A program made the translations under genes and the position numbers. Shown here in pieces: positions 1 to 9,076 of a stretch of DNA of 64,000 nt. The number at the start of each line of letters is the position of its first letter. Within the stretch, counting starts at the first letter, position 1. Source of the stretch: Micrococcales bacterium (GTDB lineage Bacteria > Actinomycetota > Actinomycetes > Actinomycetales > Dermatophilaceae); the NCBI GenBank assembly GCA_021287075.1, contig JAJTBD010000013.1, positions 1 through 64,000 of the forward strand. Reading direction: 5' to 3'. A model generated the notes under the pieces. The model did not search any database. It was not told the DNA's origin and saw only the letters and a program-made list of their open reading frames with translations.

Positions 1-51
1 TCTCGCTCGTTCAAGCAGGCGCGCTGCTACCAACCTGATGGCCGGGTACAG

Positions 52-939
52 CTAGACGCCGAGGAACTCCTGCCAGGCCGGCAGCTCACGCTGGGCCTGG
101 GCGAGACCGAGCTGGTATGCCGCCTCGAGCTTGGCGACATTGCGCTCGCCATTGCCCACGGGCATATCCTCCGGCACGAAAAGCACTGCGCGGCCTGCCT
201 TCTCGAGCTCGAAGAGCCGCTCACGCGTCTCGTTGTATCGCTGCCACCGGTTGATGATCGCCTCGGCGACGGCAGGGTAGCGGCGGAAGTAGCGGCGATA
301 GAGGCCAGGCGCCCGCTCGGGCGACTTCACATAGTCGCGCTCACGGGTCAGCACGACGAAGAACCTCTCGTAGCCCGCCTCCTCGGCGGCGTCCAGCGCG
401 ATGCCGCCGGAGGGTCCCAGCGCCCCGTCGACATAGGTCTCGCCGTCGACGACTGTGGGCGGCATGATGATCGGCATGGTCGAGGAAGCCCGCACTCGCA
501 CAACGAGATCCCGCAGCTCGGGGGTGTCCTTGCGCGACCAGTAGACCATCTCGCCCGACTCGGCGTGGAAGGCGCCGATCCGCATCTCGGCGGGGTTGGC
601 GCAGAAGGTCCCCCAGTCCAGCGGCAGGGCCTGACCGGGCTCGCTGGTCTCCTCATAGATGTATCGGGAGTTGAACATCCCCTGCCCGCGCACGAAGGTC
701 CGCCAGTCGCCGAACTTCGGGTCGGCGGCGAACTCGGTGAAGGAGTGGTGGGCCCGCCACGCGTCGCGGCTCAGGTAGTTGCAGGTGTGGCTCGACCCGG
801 CCGAGATCCCCGCCACGAAGGGCAGGTGGATGCCGGCGTCGAGCAGGACGCGGACGACGCCCGCGGTGTGGCTGCCACGCATCCCCCCGCCCTCGAAGAC
901 AAGCGCGGTGTCGGACACAGAGTTGTGCAGGCTCCCCAC
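52..939 (-). CDS. Patatin-like phospholipase family protein
   Basis: A 295-aa predicted serine acyl hydrolase of the bacterial patatin (RssA/YjjU) type, expected to cleave lipid ester bonds. The oxyanion motif GGGMRG is at residues 17-22. The nucleophile elbow GISAGS follows at 44-49 (Ser46). The catalytic Asp lies in a DGA motif near residue 170, so the Ser-Asp dyad is complete. There is no signal peptide or membrane segment, so it is probably cytosolic. The GTG at 939 is preferred: a TAGTGT hexamer ends 6 nt before it and no ribosome binding site is present, which suggests a leaderless mRNA. It is divergent from the DprE2-like gene. The substrate is unknown; the family assignment is firm. 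Confidence 0.85.
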   Translation of the reverse strand: MGSLHNSVSDTALVFEGGGMRGSHTAGVVRVLLDAGIHLPFVAGISAGSSHTCNYLSRDAWRAHHSFTEFAADPKFGDWRTFVRGQGMFNSRYIYEETSEPGQALPLDWGTFCANPAEMRIGAFHAESGEMVYWSRKDTPELRDLVVRVRASSTMPIIMPPTVVDGETYVDGALGPSGGIALDAAEEAGYERFFVVLTRERDYVKSPERAPGLYRRYFRRYPAVAEAIINRWQRYNETRERLFELEKAGRAVLFVPEDMPVGNGERNVAKLEAAYQLGLAQAQRELPAWQEFLGV

Positions 940-945
940 CTCTGC

Positions 946-951
946 ACACTA
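946..951 (-). promoter_or_regulatory. -10 element of leaderless promoter for patatin-like gene
   Basis: TAGTGT read on the minus strand, six bases before the GTG start, so transcription would begin at the start codon. It lies only 10 bp from the plus-strand hexamer of the divergent gene. Confidence 0.55.
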
Positions 952-961
952 ACCCCTCCCA

Positions 962-967
962 TACGCT
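962..967 (+). promoter_or_regulatory. -10 element of leaderless promoter for dprE2-like gene
   Basis: TACGCT placed at -12 to -7 relative to the A of the ATG at 974, with no Shine-Dalgarno sequence in between. Confidence 0.55.
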
Positions 968-973
968 GGCCCC

Positions 974-1714
974 ATGAGCGACCAGATCGTGGCCGTCTTC
1001 GGCGGCCGGAGCGAGATCGGCCTCGAGGTGGCGACCCGCCTCGCCCCGAGCAACACCGTTGTGCTGCTGGCCCGCCCGGGCGGCACGGCGGCTTCTGAGG
1101 AGGTATGCCGCGCGGCCGGCGCGGCGCGTGTGGTCACCGTCGAGTTCGACGCCGACGACGTCGAGTCCCACGACACGCTGGTCGAGCGGGTCGAGGCCGA
1201 GGCGGGGCCGATCGACGTCGCAGTGCTGGCCTTCGGCATCCTCGGCGACCAGGAGCGGGCCGAGCACGACCACCGGGCGGCAGTGGCCATCCTGCACACC
1301 GACTTCGTGGCCCAGGCAAGCCTGCTGACCGTGCTCGCCGAGCGGATGCGCCCGCGCGGCCGCGGCACCATCGTCGCCTTCTCCTCCGTGGCCGGGGCCC
1401 GTGTGCGACGGGCCAACTATGTCTATGGCTCGGCCAAGGCGGGCCTCGACGGCTTCGCCTCAGGGCTTGCCGACGCACTCCACGGCAGCGGCGTCACGCT
1501 GATCATCGCCAGGCCAGGCTTCGTCATCGGCCGGATGACCGAGGGCATGGACCCGGCGCCCTTCTCCAGCACGCCCGCACAGGTGGCCGAGGCTGTGGTC
1601 GCCGCGATCGCCAAGGGCGGCCCGGTCGACCTGTGGATCCCCTGGCAGCTGCGCGCGATGTTCTCGGTGGCGCCCCACGTCCCGCGCGCGGTCTGGCGGC
1701 GGATGCCGCGCTGA
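974..1714 (+). CDS. dprE2: SDR oxidoreductase, DprE2-like (decaprenylphospho-2-keto-arabinose reductase type)
   Basis: A 246-aa short-chain dehydrogenase. An N-terminal GGRSEIG takes the place of the usual TGxxxGIG nucleotide motif. Catalytic residues are visible as FSSVAG (Ser) and YGSAK (Tyr/Lys). The stretch RVRRANYVYGSAKAGLDGF is nearly identical to the same region of mycobacterial DprE2, which with DprE1 epimerises decaprenylphosphoryl ribose to arabinose. The C-terminus also matches (IPRSIFRRLP in the family, VPRAVWRRMP here). No dprE1 or arabinosyltransferase is nearby, so the substrate may differ; another polyprenyl-phosphate sugar is possible. The ATG is set by the TACGCT hexamer 6 nt upstream. 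Confidence 0.7.
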   Translation: MSDQIVAVFGGRSEIGLEVATRLAPSNTVVLLARPGGTAASEEVCRAAGAARVVTVEFDADDVESHDTLVERVEAEAGPIDVAVLAFGILGDQERAEHDHRAAVAILHTDFVAQASLLTVLAERMRPRGRGTIVAFSSVAGARVRRANYVYGSAKAGLDGFASGLADALHGSGVTLIIARPGFVIGRMTEGMDPAPFSSTPAQVAEAVVAAIAKGGPVDLWIPWQLRAMFSVAPHVPRAVWRRMPR

Positions 1715-1736
1715 GCCCCCCGGCTGCCGACGGCTA

Positions 1737-1974
1737 GCATCGCGATCAGTGTCAGGGTGATGGTGCCGCTCTTGCGGTGGTTGGATCCTGAGCACCTGGT
1801 GTCTGGCTCATAGCATCGCTGTCGCTTTCGGGCTGATGAGCATGAGTTTTGCCGGCGCCGGGTGTGAAGGACCGGCCGGCGTGACTTGATAGGAGCGTGG
1901 CATCGCCCCCACTGAGATGTGTCCGCCGACCGGCCCAACCGTCCAGTCACTGACCAGTGAAGGAGGCAACCACC
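1737..1974 (+). ncRNA. Candidate bridge-RNA region of the IS110 element
   Basis: IS110-subgroup elements express a structured bridge RNA from the noncoding left end that guides target and donor choice. This stretch is in the right place and of the right length. It contains one clear hairpin at 1851-1880: GCCGG and CCGG pair with CCGG and CCGGC across a 10-nt loop, with a 2-nt bulge. The 7-mer agcatcg is repeated at 1737 and 1812. I could not derive the target- and donor-binding loops by eye, so this rests on position and family knowledge. Confidence 0.35.
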
Positions 1975-3030
1975 ATGGTTGTTGTTGGAGCCGATGTCCA
2001 CAAGCGCACGCACACATTCGTCGCGGTCGATGCTGTTGGCAGGCAGGTGGGGCAGCGCACGGTCGCGGCCACGAGCGAGGGCCACCTGATGGCGCTGGCG
2101 TGGGCCCGTGAGCAGTTCGGGGATGAGCTGACCTGGGCGATCGAGGACTGCCGGCACCTCTCTGCCCGCCTGGAGCGGGACCTGCTGACGGCGGGTCAGG
2201 CGGTGGTGCGGGTGCCGCCGAAGATGATGGCCGAGCAGCGTCGGGTGGCCCGTACGCGCGGGAAGTCTGACCCGATCGACGCTCTGGCGGTGGCGCGGGC
2301 GTTCCTGCGCGAGCCGGGGTTGCCGGTGGCCACGCATGACGAGGTCTCGAGGCAGGCCAAGCTGCTGGTCGACCGGCGGGAAACCCTTGTGTGGCAACGG
2401 ACCGCGACGATCAACTCGCTGCTGTGGCGGGTGCACGAGCTCGACCCCTCCCATGCGCCCAAACCCAGGTCGCTGGACCTGGTCAAGCACCAGCAGGCGC
2501 TACGGGAGTGGCTGCTGACCCTGGGGGGCATCGTCGCCGAGATGGCCCTGGACGAGATCGAGGACATCATCGCCCTGACCGTTCGCATCAAGGAGTTCGA
2601 CAAGCGGATCAAGTCCTTGGCTCGGCGTGAGGCGCCGGAGCTGCTCGCGCTGCCCGGGTGTGGGGAGCTGTCCGCGGCCAAGCTCCTCGGGGAGTCCGCG
2701 GGGATCGGCCGGTTCCGGTCCGAGGCCGCGTTCGCCCGCCACGCCGGGATCGCGCCCATCCCGGTCTGGTCGGGCAGCTCGGCGGGCAGGGTGCGGATGA
2801 CCCGCTCGGGCAACCGGCAGATCAACGCCGCGATCCACCGCATCGCGATCACCCAGGCCCGCATGCCACAGACCCTCGGCAGGGCGTACTACGAGAAGAA
2901 GCTCGCCGAGGGCAAGTCGACCGCCGAAGCCCGCCGATGCCTCAAACGACGCCTTGCCCGCGTCGTGTTCAACCTCCTGACCATCGATCACAACAACCGT
3001 CAAAACCCTGCGCTGCCAGCAGCGGCTTGA
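1975..3030 (+). CDS. IS110-family transposase/recombinase
   Basis: A 351-aa RNA-guided DEDD recombinase. The N-terminal RuvC-like domain shows D7 (ADVHK), E57 (IEDC) and D99/D102 (SDPID). The C-terminal transposase_20 domain holds LLALPGCG (helix-hairpin-like) and SGSSAGR with the expected catalytic serine, followed by SGNRQIN. The ORF is full length and undamaged, so the element may be active. An in-frame GTG exists at 1957, but GAAGGAGG at 1959-1966 is well spaced only for the ATG at 1975. The gene uses GGCGTAC for Gly-Val-Leu-like contexts where the host genes prefer the window-wide GGCATAC word, weakly supporting foreign origin. Confidence 0.92.
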   Translation: MVVVGADVHKRTHTFVAVDAVGRQVGQRTVAATSEGHLMALAWAREQFGDELTWAIEDCRHLSARLERDLLTAGQAVVRVPPKMMAEQRRVARTRGKSDPIDALAVARAFLREPGLPVATHDEVSRQAKLLVDRRETLVWQRTATINSLLWRVHELDPSHAPKPRSLDLVKHQQALREWLLTLGGIVAEMALDEIEDIIALTVRIKEFDKRIKSLARREAPELLALPGCGELSAAKLLGESAGIGRFRSEAAFARHAGIAPIPVWSGSSAGRVRMTRSGNRQINAAIHRIAITQARMPQTLGRAYYEKKLAEGKSTAEARRCLKRRLARVVFNLLTIDHNNRQNPALPAAA

Positions 3031-3044
3031 CATAGGAGAAACTC

Positions 3045-3500
3045 ATGCCCGATGTTCAGCCGCAGCAGTCCGTCACCGTCCCCGGCTGGGACGACTACTT
3101 CCTGGGGATCGCCGAGGCGGTCAGCGCCCGGGCCAAGTGCACCCGACGTCGCGTGGGGGCGGTGCTGGTCATCGACCACCGCATCATCGCCACGGGCTAC
3201 AACGGCGCCGCGCCGGGGGAGCCGGACTGTCTCGAGGGCTCCTGTCCCCGCGGGCAGCTCGGCTATGACCAGGTGCCGGGACTGGGCGACTACGACCGGC
3301 CGGGCACCCCCGGCTTCTGCACCGCCATCCATGCGGAGGTCAACGCGCTGCTCTTCGCCACCCGCGACACCAAGGGCGCCACGGCATACATCACCGACCC
3401 GCCCTGCCCGGGCTGCCGCAAGGCATTGGCGGCCGCCGGGATCATCCGCGCCGTCTGGCCCGACGGGGAGCACGACCGCGCCGGCCTGACCACCTGGTGA
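3045..3500 (+). CDS. dCMP/cytidine deaminase family protein
   Basis: A 151-aa zinc-dependent deaminase. HAEVNAL (H96, E98) and PCPGC (C121, C124) give the complete zinc site and proton shuttle. The N-terminal WDDYF and the GAVLV...RIIATGYNGAP core match deoxycytidylate deaminases (ComEB type), which convert dCMP to dUMP for thymidylate synthesis. Family similarity begins only around residue 12. The start is 14 nt after the IS110 stop, with an AGGAG at 3034-3038, so the first codons and the ribosome binding site may come from the insertion sequence. The enzyme core is intact. The exact nucleotide substrate cannot be read from sequence. Confidence 0.82.
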   Translation: MPDVQPQQSVTVPGWDDYFLGIAEAVSARAKCTRRRVGAVLVIDHRIIATGYNGAAPGEPDCLEGSCPRGQLGYDQVPGLGDYDRPGTPGFCTAIHAEVNALLFATRDTKGATAYITDPPCPGCRKALAAAGIIRAVWPDGEHDRAGLTTW

Positions 3501-3623
3501 CGCTGCCCGCTCAGACCGGGTGAGGCTCGCCTTGGCAGACAGCGGCAACGCTCCGGTGAAAGACTGGGACGCAGCCGCCCGATACCGGGTGGGGCATCCA
3601 CGACACGAGGGAGTGAGCACAGC

Positions 3624-4286
3624 ATGACGCTCTATCTGGGCGACACGGCACCCGACTTCACCGCCGAGACCTCGGCCGGACCGATCAGCTTCCACGAGTG
3701 GGCGGGCGACAGCTGGGTCGTCTTCTTCTCCCACCCGGCCGACTTCACGCCGGTCTGCACGACCGAGCTCGGCCGCGTCGCGCAGCTGCGCGACGAGTGG
3801 GACAAGCGCGGTGTCAAGACGCTGGCGCTGTCCGTCGACTCCAACGAGGACCACGCCAAGTGGATCCCCGACATCAACGAGTTCAACAAGTGCGAGGTCG
3901 ACTACCCGATCATCGCCGACGAGGACAAGAAAGTCGCCGTCCTCTACGAGATGATCCACCCGGCCGAGGGCGACACCTCTTCTGTCCGTTCGGTTTTCGT
4001 CATCGACCCGGCCAAGAAGATCCGCCTCTCGATGACCTACCCCAAGTCCACGGGCCGCAACTTCGACGAGATCCTGCGCGTCGTCGACGCCCTCCAGGAG
4101 GCCGACCGCGGCGAGTGCGCGACCCCCGTCGACTGGAAGCCCGGCGACAAGATCATCGTCCCGCCGACCGTGTCGACCGACGACGCCAAGGCCAAGTTCG
4201 ACGACGTCGAGGAGTTCTACCCCTACCTGCGGACCGCACGCGTGCGCGAGAGCGCTACCGGCGGCGGCGCGGTCGGCTGCTCCTGA
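3624..4286 (+). CDS. 1-Cys peroxiredoxin (Prx6-type)
   Basis: A 220-aa thiol peroxidase reducing hydrogen peroxide and alkyl hydroperoxides. The PxxxTxxC active site is at P38-T42-C45 (PADFTPVC). The long C-terminal domain with DWKPGDK and the overall length place it in the Prx6/1-Cys subfamily rather than AhpC, since there is no conserved second VCP cysteine. A Cys is present near the C-terminus (GGAVGCS), whose role is unclear. It is a single-gene unit ending in a strong terminator shared with the convergent GTPase gene. In a mycothiol-using organism the reductant may be mycoredoxin/mycothiol; that is inference. Confidence 0.9.
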   Translation: MTLYLGDTAPDFTAETSAGPISFHEWAGDSWVVFFSHPADFTPVCTTELGRVAQLRDEWDKRGVKTLALSVDSNEDHAKWIPDINEFNKCEVDYPIIADEDKKVAVLYEMIHPAEGDTSSVRSVFVIDPAKKIRLSMTYPKSTGRNFDEILRVVDALQEADRGECATPVDWKPGDKIIVPPTVSTDDAKAKFDDVEEFYPYLRTARVRESATGGGAVGCS

Positions 4287-4308
4287 CCTCTCTCGGCTGA
4301 CGACGAGA

Positions 4309-4331
4309 GGCCCCCGAGCACCTCGGGGGCC
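4309..4331. terminator. Bidirectional terminator hairpin
   Basis: Perfect 10-bp stem (GGCCCCCGAG with CTCGGGGGCC) and a 3-nt loop, between two convergent genes. Confidence 0.8.
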
Positions 4332-4347
4332 CTCCGTCTTGCCGTGG

Positions 4348-5679
4348 TCAGCCGAGCACCTTGCGCACGGCGGCCTCGAGCTGGCCGGGCTCGCGCTCGC
4401 GCAGCTCATAGCGCGCCCGCACCATCGGCTTGGCGACGTGCAGGACCCGGGTGATGTCGATCGGCGTGCCCGAGACGACCGCGTCGCAGGGCACGGCGTC
4501 GATCGTGGCCTCCAGGTCGCGCACCTGCTCCTCGCCATAGCCCATCGCGGGCAGGATGCCGCGTGCGTTCGGGTACTTCTCGTAGGTCGCGGCAAGCGAG
4601 CCCACGGCATACGGGGATGGGTCGACGATCTCGGCGACGCCCGCGCCCCTCGCCCCGACGACGCCGGCGCCAAAGCTCATCGAGCCGTGAGTGAGCGTCG
4701 GGCCGTCCTCGATGACGACCACCCTCTTGCCTGCGACGGTCTCTGGGGACTCCACTGTCACAGGCGAATCCGCCAGGATCACGGTCGCTTTGGGCGCCAG
4801 CTCGCGGACCGAGCGCTCGACCTCGGCGATCGCCGCCTCGTCGGCGGAGTCGCACTTGTTGATCACCACGAGGTCGGACATGCGCACATTGGCCTCGCCG
4901 GGGTGGTATGCCGCCTCGTCGCCCGGGCGCAGCGGGTCGGCCAGGGTGATGTGCAGGTCGGGGCGGTAGAACGGCAGATCGTTGTTGCCGCCGTCCCAGA
5001 GGATGACGTCGGCCTCCTGCTCGGCCTGGCGGATGATCTGCTCGTAGTCGACGCCCGCATAGACCACGAAGCCGTTGTCGATGTGTGGCTCGTATTCCTC
5101 GCGCTCCTCGATGGTGCACTCGTGGGTGTCGAGGTCGGCATAGGTCGCGAAGCGCTGGCATGCCTGCCTGGCGAGGTCGCCATAGGGCATCGGGTGGCGG
5201 ATGGCGACGACGCGCTTGCCCATGTCCATGAGGATCCGGGAGAGATAGCGGGTGGTCTGCGACTTGCCCACGCCCGTGCGCACGGCGCACACCGCGATGA
5301 CCGGCTTGCTGCTCTCGATCATCGTCTGTCGCGCGCTCTGGAGCCAGAAGTCCGCCCCGGCGGCGATGCACTGGCTGGCCAGGTGCATGACGCGCGTGTG
5401 GGGCAGGTCGGAGTAGGCGAAGACCGCGACGTCGACGCGCTCGCGCTCGATGAGCTCGCTGAGGCCGGACTCGTCGACGATCGGGATGCCGTCGGGATAG
5501 AGCGAGCCGGCGAGCTCGGGCGGATAGCTGCGTCCGTCGATGTCGGGGATCTGCGTCGCGGTGAACGCCACGACCGTGTAGTCGGGGTTGTCGCGGAAGA
5601 CGACGTTGAAGTTGTGGAAATCGCGACCGGCGGCGCCGAGGATGACGACGCGTCGGGGCGTGCTGGCTGACGTGCTCAT
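4348..5679 (-). CDS. cPGS-like SIMIBI GTPase/ATPase (COG2403-type)
   Basis: A 443-aa protein of the cyclic 2,3-diphosphoglycerate synthetase-like family. An N-terminal Rossmann-like half opens with VVILGAAGRDFHNFNVVFR. The central nucleoside-triphosphatase half has a P-loop-like RTGVGKSQTT, WDGGNND as a Walker-B-like element, and VVINKCDSA resembling the NKxD specificity motif. Cyclic DPG itself is an archaeal solute, so that reaction is unlikely here and the bacterial role is not established. It is divergently transcribed from carbamate kinase, hinting at a shared carbamoyl-phosphate or nucleotide-related role. The ATG at 5679 is chosen because GGAG lies 6 bases upstream; longer upstream frames overlap the kinase. 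Confidence 0.75.
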   Translation of the reverse strand: MSTSASTPRRVVILGAAGRDFHNFNVVFRDNPDYTVVAFTATQIPDIDGRSYPPELAGSLYPDGIPIVDESGLSELIERERVDVAVFAYSDLPHTRVMHLASQCIAAGADFWLQSARQTMIESSKPVIAVCAVRTGVGKSQTTRYLSRILMDMGKRVVAIRHPMPYGDLARQACQRFATYADLDTHECTIEEREEYEPHIDNGFVVYAGVDYEQIIRQAEQEADVILWDGGNNDLPFYRPDLHITLADPLRPGDEAAYHPGEANVRMSDLVVINKCDSADEAAIAEVERSVRELAPKATVILADSPVTVESPETVAGKRVVVIEDGPTLTHGSMSFGAGVVGARGAGVAEIVDPSPYAVGSLAATYEKYPNARGILPAMGYGEEQVRDLEATIDAVPCDAVVSGTPIDITRVLHVAKPMVRARYELREREPGQLEAAVRKVLG

Positions 5680-5809
5680 GACACACTCCGCGGCTGCGGT
5701 CGACCGACGTGACCGACACACCCGATGGCTGGGTAGTCCTGGCTGCGGGACCCGCCTGTCTCTCACTCTAGGACCGCCCGAGATGTCCGTCATGTGCCAC
5801 AGTGCGGGA

Positions 5810-6718
5810 GTGAGGATTGTCATTGCCCTCGGCGGCAACGCGCTGCTGCGCCGCGGTGAGGCGCCCGAGGCCGAGCTCCAGCGCCGACACGTCGAGGACG
5901 CTGTCGCCGCACTGGCCCCCATCGCGGCCGACCACGAGGTGGTCATCACCCACGGCAACGGTCCCCAGGTGGGCGTGCTGGCAGCCGAGAGCATCGCGAA
6001 CTCCTCTCTCGCACAGCCCTATCCGCTCGACGTCATCGGCGCGCAGACGCAGGGGATGATCGGCTACTGGATCGTGCAGGCCCTGGTCAACGCGCTGCCG
6101 GACCGTCCCGTGACCGCGGTTCTCAACCAGACGCTCGTCGACGTCGACGACCCCGCCCTGACGACGCCGACCAAGCCCGTGGGGGAGGTCGTCGACGAGA
6201 CGACGGCACGGCGACTGGAGGAGCGGCACGGCTGGACGATGCGACCGGACGGGTCGGGCTGGCGGCGGGCCGTCGGGTCGCCGACACCGCTGGCCATCGT
6301 CGAGTCCTCGATCATCGACACCCTGCTGGCCGCCGGCGTCATCGTGGTCTGCGCGGGCGGCGGTGGCGTGCCCGTCGTCGAGACCCCCGCGGGCCTGCGG
6401 GGCGTCGAGGCGGTCGTCGACAAGGACGCCGTCGCTGCCCTGCTCGCCGTGCACCTCCGCGCCGACGCGCTCCTGCTGCTCACCGACGTCGCGGGTGTGA
6501 TGATCGGTTTCGGCACCCCGGAGGCACGCGTGCTCACGGCCCTGCCACTCGCCGACGCGGAGTCCGCCGAGCTGCCGGCCGGGTCGATGGGCCCCAAGGT
6601 GCGCGCCGCCGCGGCATACGTCAGGGCGACCGGCGGGTATGCCGCGATAGGTGACCTCGAGCGGGTGGGCGCCGTGCTCGCCGGTGACGAGGGCACCCGG
6701 ATCGTCCGCCAGGGCTGA
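5810..6718 (+). CDS. arcC: Carbamate kinase
   Basis: A 302-aa amino-acid-kinase-fold enzyme making ATP and carbamate from carbamoyl phosphate and ADP, normally the last step of the arginine deiminase pathway. Clear family signatures are the start RIVIALGGNALL, THGNGPQVG, CAGGGGVPV and the C-terminal GSMGPKV. GTG at 5810 is chosen because the protein begins with the first beta strand there; a CACAGT hexamer sits 6 nt before it. No arginine deiminase or ornithine carbamoyltransferase gene is in the window. The only neighbour is the cPGS-like GTPase, so it may serve another carbamoyl-yielding pathway. Confidence 0.92.
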   Translation: MRIVIALGGNALLRRGEAPEAELQRRHVEDAVAALAPIAADHEVVITHGNGPQVGVLAAESIANSSLAQPYPLDVIGAQTQGMIGYWIVQALVNALPDRPVTAVLNQTLVDVDDPALTTPTKPVGEVVDETTARRLEERHGWTMRPDGSGWRRAVGSPTPLAIVESSIIDTLLAAGVIVVCAGGGGVPVVETPAGLRGVEAVVDKDAVAALLAVHLRADALLLLTDVAGVMIGFGTPEARVLTALPLADAESAELPAGSMGPKVRAAAAYVRATGGYAAIGDLERVGAVLAGDEGTRIVRQG

Positions 6719-6731
6719 CGTGGCGCCGACC

Positions 6732-7430
6732 TCAGAACGGGCGATAGGCCTGCTTGCTCATGAAGGCGCCGTGCCCGGTGGTCGAGTTCCAGCAGGTGAG
6801 CCCGGTCTTCGCTGAGGCGCACACATAGTCCCCGTGACGGGCGACCTGGCCCCACTGGAGCACCTGGACGCCCGGGTAGGTGAAGTAGGGGGCGTCGCCC
6901 TTGGGGCCGATGGTCGGCTGCCCGGATGTACCGAGATCCACCCACCAGCTGGGCTCGGAGCCGGCCTGGGGCAGGCCCGCGGGAGGCTGCTGGATATACG
7001 ACTGGATCCCGCAGCCGGCGTGGCTGTCACTGAACTCGCAGCCTATGTTGCCCGAGGGCATCCTGAAGACGGCGACGTTGATCCCGGCGCCCGCGAACGG
7101 CGCGACGGGGATGGCCCCGGCCGGCGCCGGTCCGCCGGCGAAGGAGGGCGCGCCGGCGACCGGCCCGGCGGTGCGCGCCGGGGTTGTGGCGGATGTGGCG
7201 GCACTGCCCGCGGGGGGCGTCGGTGCCGTCACGCCCGACGACGCCGTGCCTCCGCTCGCGGGGGTGGCCTGTCCGGAGCCGGCCGACCCGGTGACGGGGG
7301 AGGCGCCGGCCTGGACGGTCACTGTGGAGGTCACGGCCTCCTGACCCGGTGTGTCGCTGCACGCGGTGAGGGCAAGCGCAGCCGTGAGGAGCCCTGCCGT
7401 CGCGATCGTCCTGGCTGCCGGCCCTGTCAT
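6732..7430 (-). CDS. Secreted lipoprotein with PSGNIGC-type domain
   Basis: A 232-aa predicted lipoprotein. A short positively charged start and hydrophobic stretch end in ALTAC with the lipidated Cys at 24. A low-complexity Ser/Thr/Pro/Ala linker spans roughly residues 25-110. The C-terminal globular part contains MPSGNIGCEF, several paired cysteines and a Trp-rich region. It resembles secreted actinobacterial proteins of the DUF6636 kind, whose function is unknown. The ATG at 7430 is preceded by GGGAG. It lies convergent to arcC with a 13-bp gap. Extracellular location is well supported; function is not. Confidence 0.75.
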   Translation of the reverse strand: MTGPAARTIATAGLLTAALALTACSDTPGQEAVTSTVTVQAGASPVTGSAGSGQATPASGGTASSGVTAPTPPAGSAATSATTPARTAGPVAGAPSFAGGPAPAGAIPVAPFAGAGINVAVFRMPSGNIGCEFSDSHAGCGIQSYIQQPPAGLPQAGSEPSWWVDLGTSGQPTIGPKGDAPYFTYPGVQVLQWGQVARHGDYVCASAKTGLTCWNSTTGHGAFMSKQAYRPF

Positions 7431-7570
7431 GGTGTCTCCCTCCGGTGTGCGCCCCTGCGATCGGCAGCCTAGGGCCGCGGGGCCGCCGCACACCACCCTC
7501 CGCCCGCTCGGCGTCAGGGCGCCCGTGGCGCACCGAGGCAGGGGGCCGCCGCTGCCGGTGACCTCGCGGG

Positions 7571-8992
<1,422 letters not shown>

Positions 8993-8998
8993 CCCACC

Positions 8999-9004
8999 AC
9001 CGTA
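8999..9004 (-). promoter_or_regulatory. -10 element of leaderless fumC promoter
   Basis: TACGGT on the minus strand, six bases before the fumC ATG. Confidence 0.5.
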
Positions 9005-9076
9005 GGCACCGGGGCGGCGCCATGGGCCGACACAGCTGCGTCAATCGCGCTGGTCAGCGCCCTACGATGAGGCGCG

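Larger units (their letters stand above)
1737..3044 (+). mobile_element. IS110-family insertion sequence (boundaries approximate)
   Basis: One intact IS110 recombinase ORF with about 240 bp of noncoding DNA before it and at most a short tail after it. This fits the IS110 subgroup, whose noncoding RNA lies upstream, better than the IS1111 subgroup. IS110 elements lack terminal inverted repeats and obvious target duplications, so the ends cannot be fixed by eye. The left end lies after the DprE2-like stop (1714). The right end lies after 3030, possibly inside the 5' end of the deaminase gene. No second copy is present in the window. Confidence 0.75.

Noticed and set aside
1957..1974. GTG start for a transposase six codons longer
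   Set aside because: It overlaps the Shine-Dalgarno GAAGGAGG that serves the ATG at 1975, where the family alignment begins.
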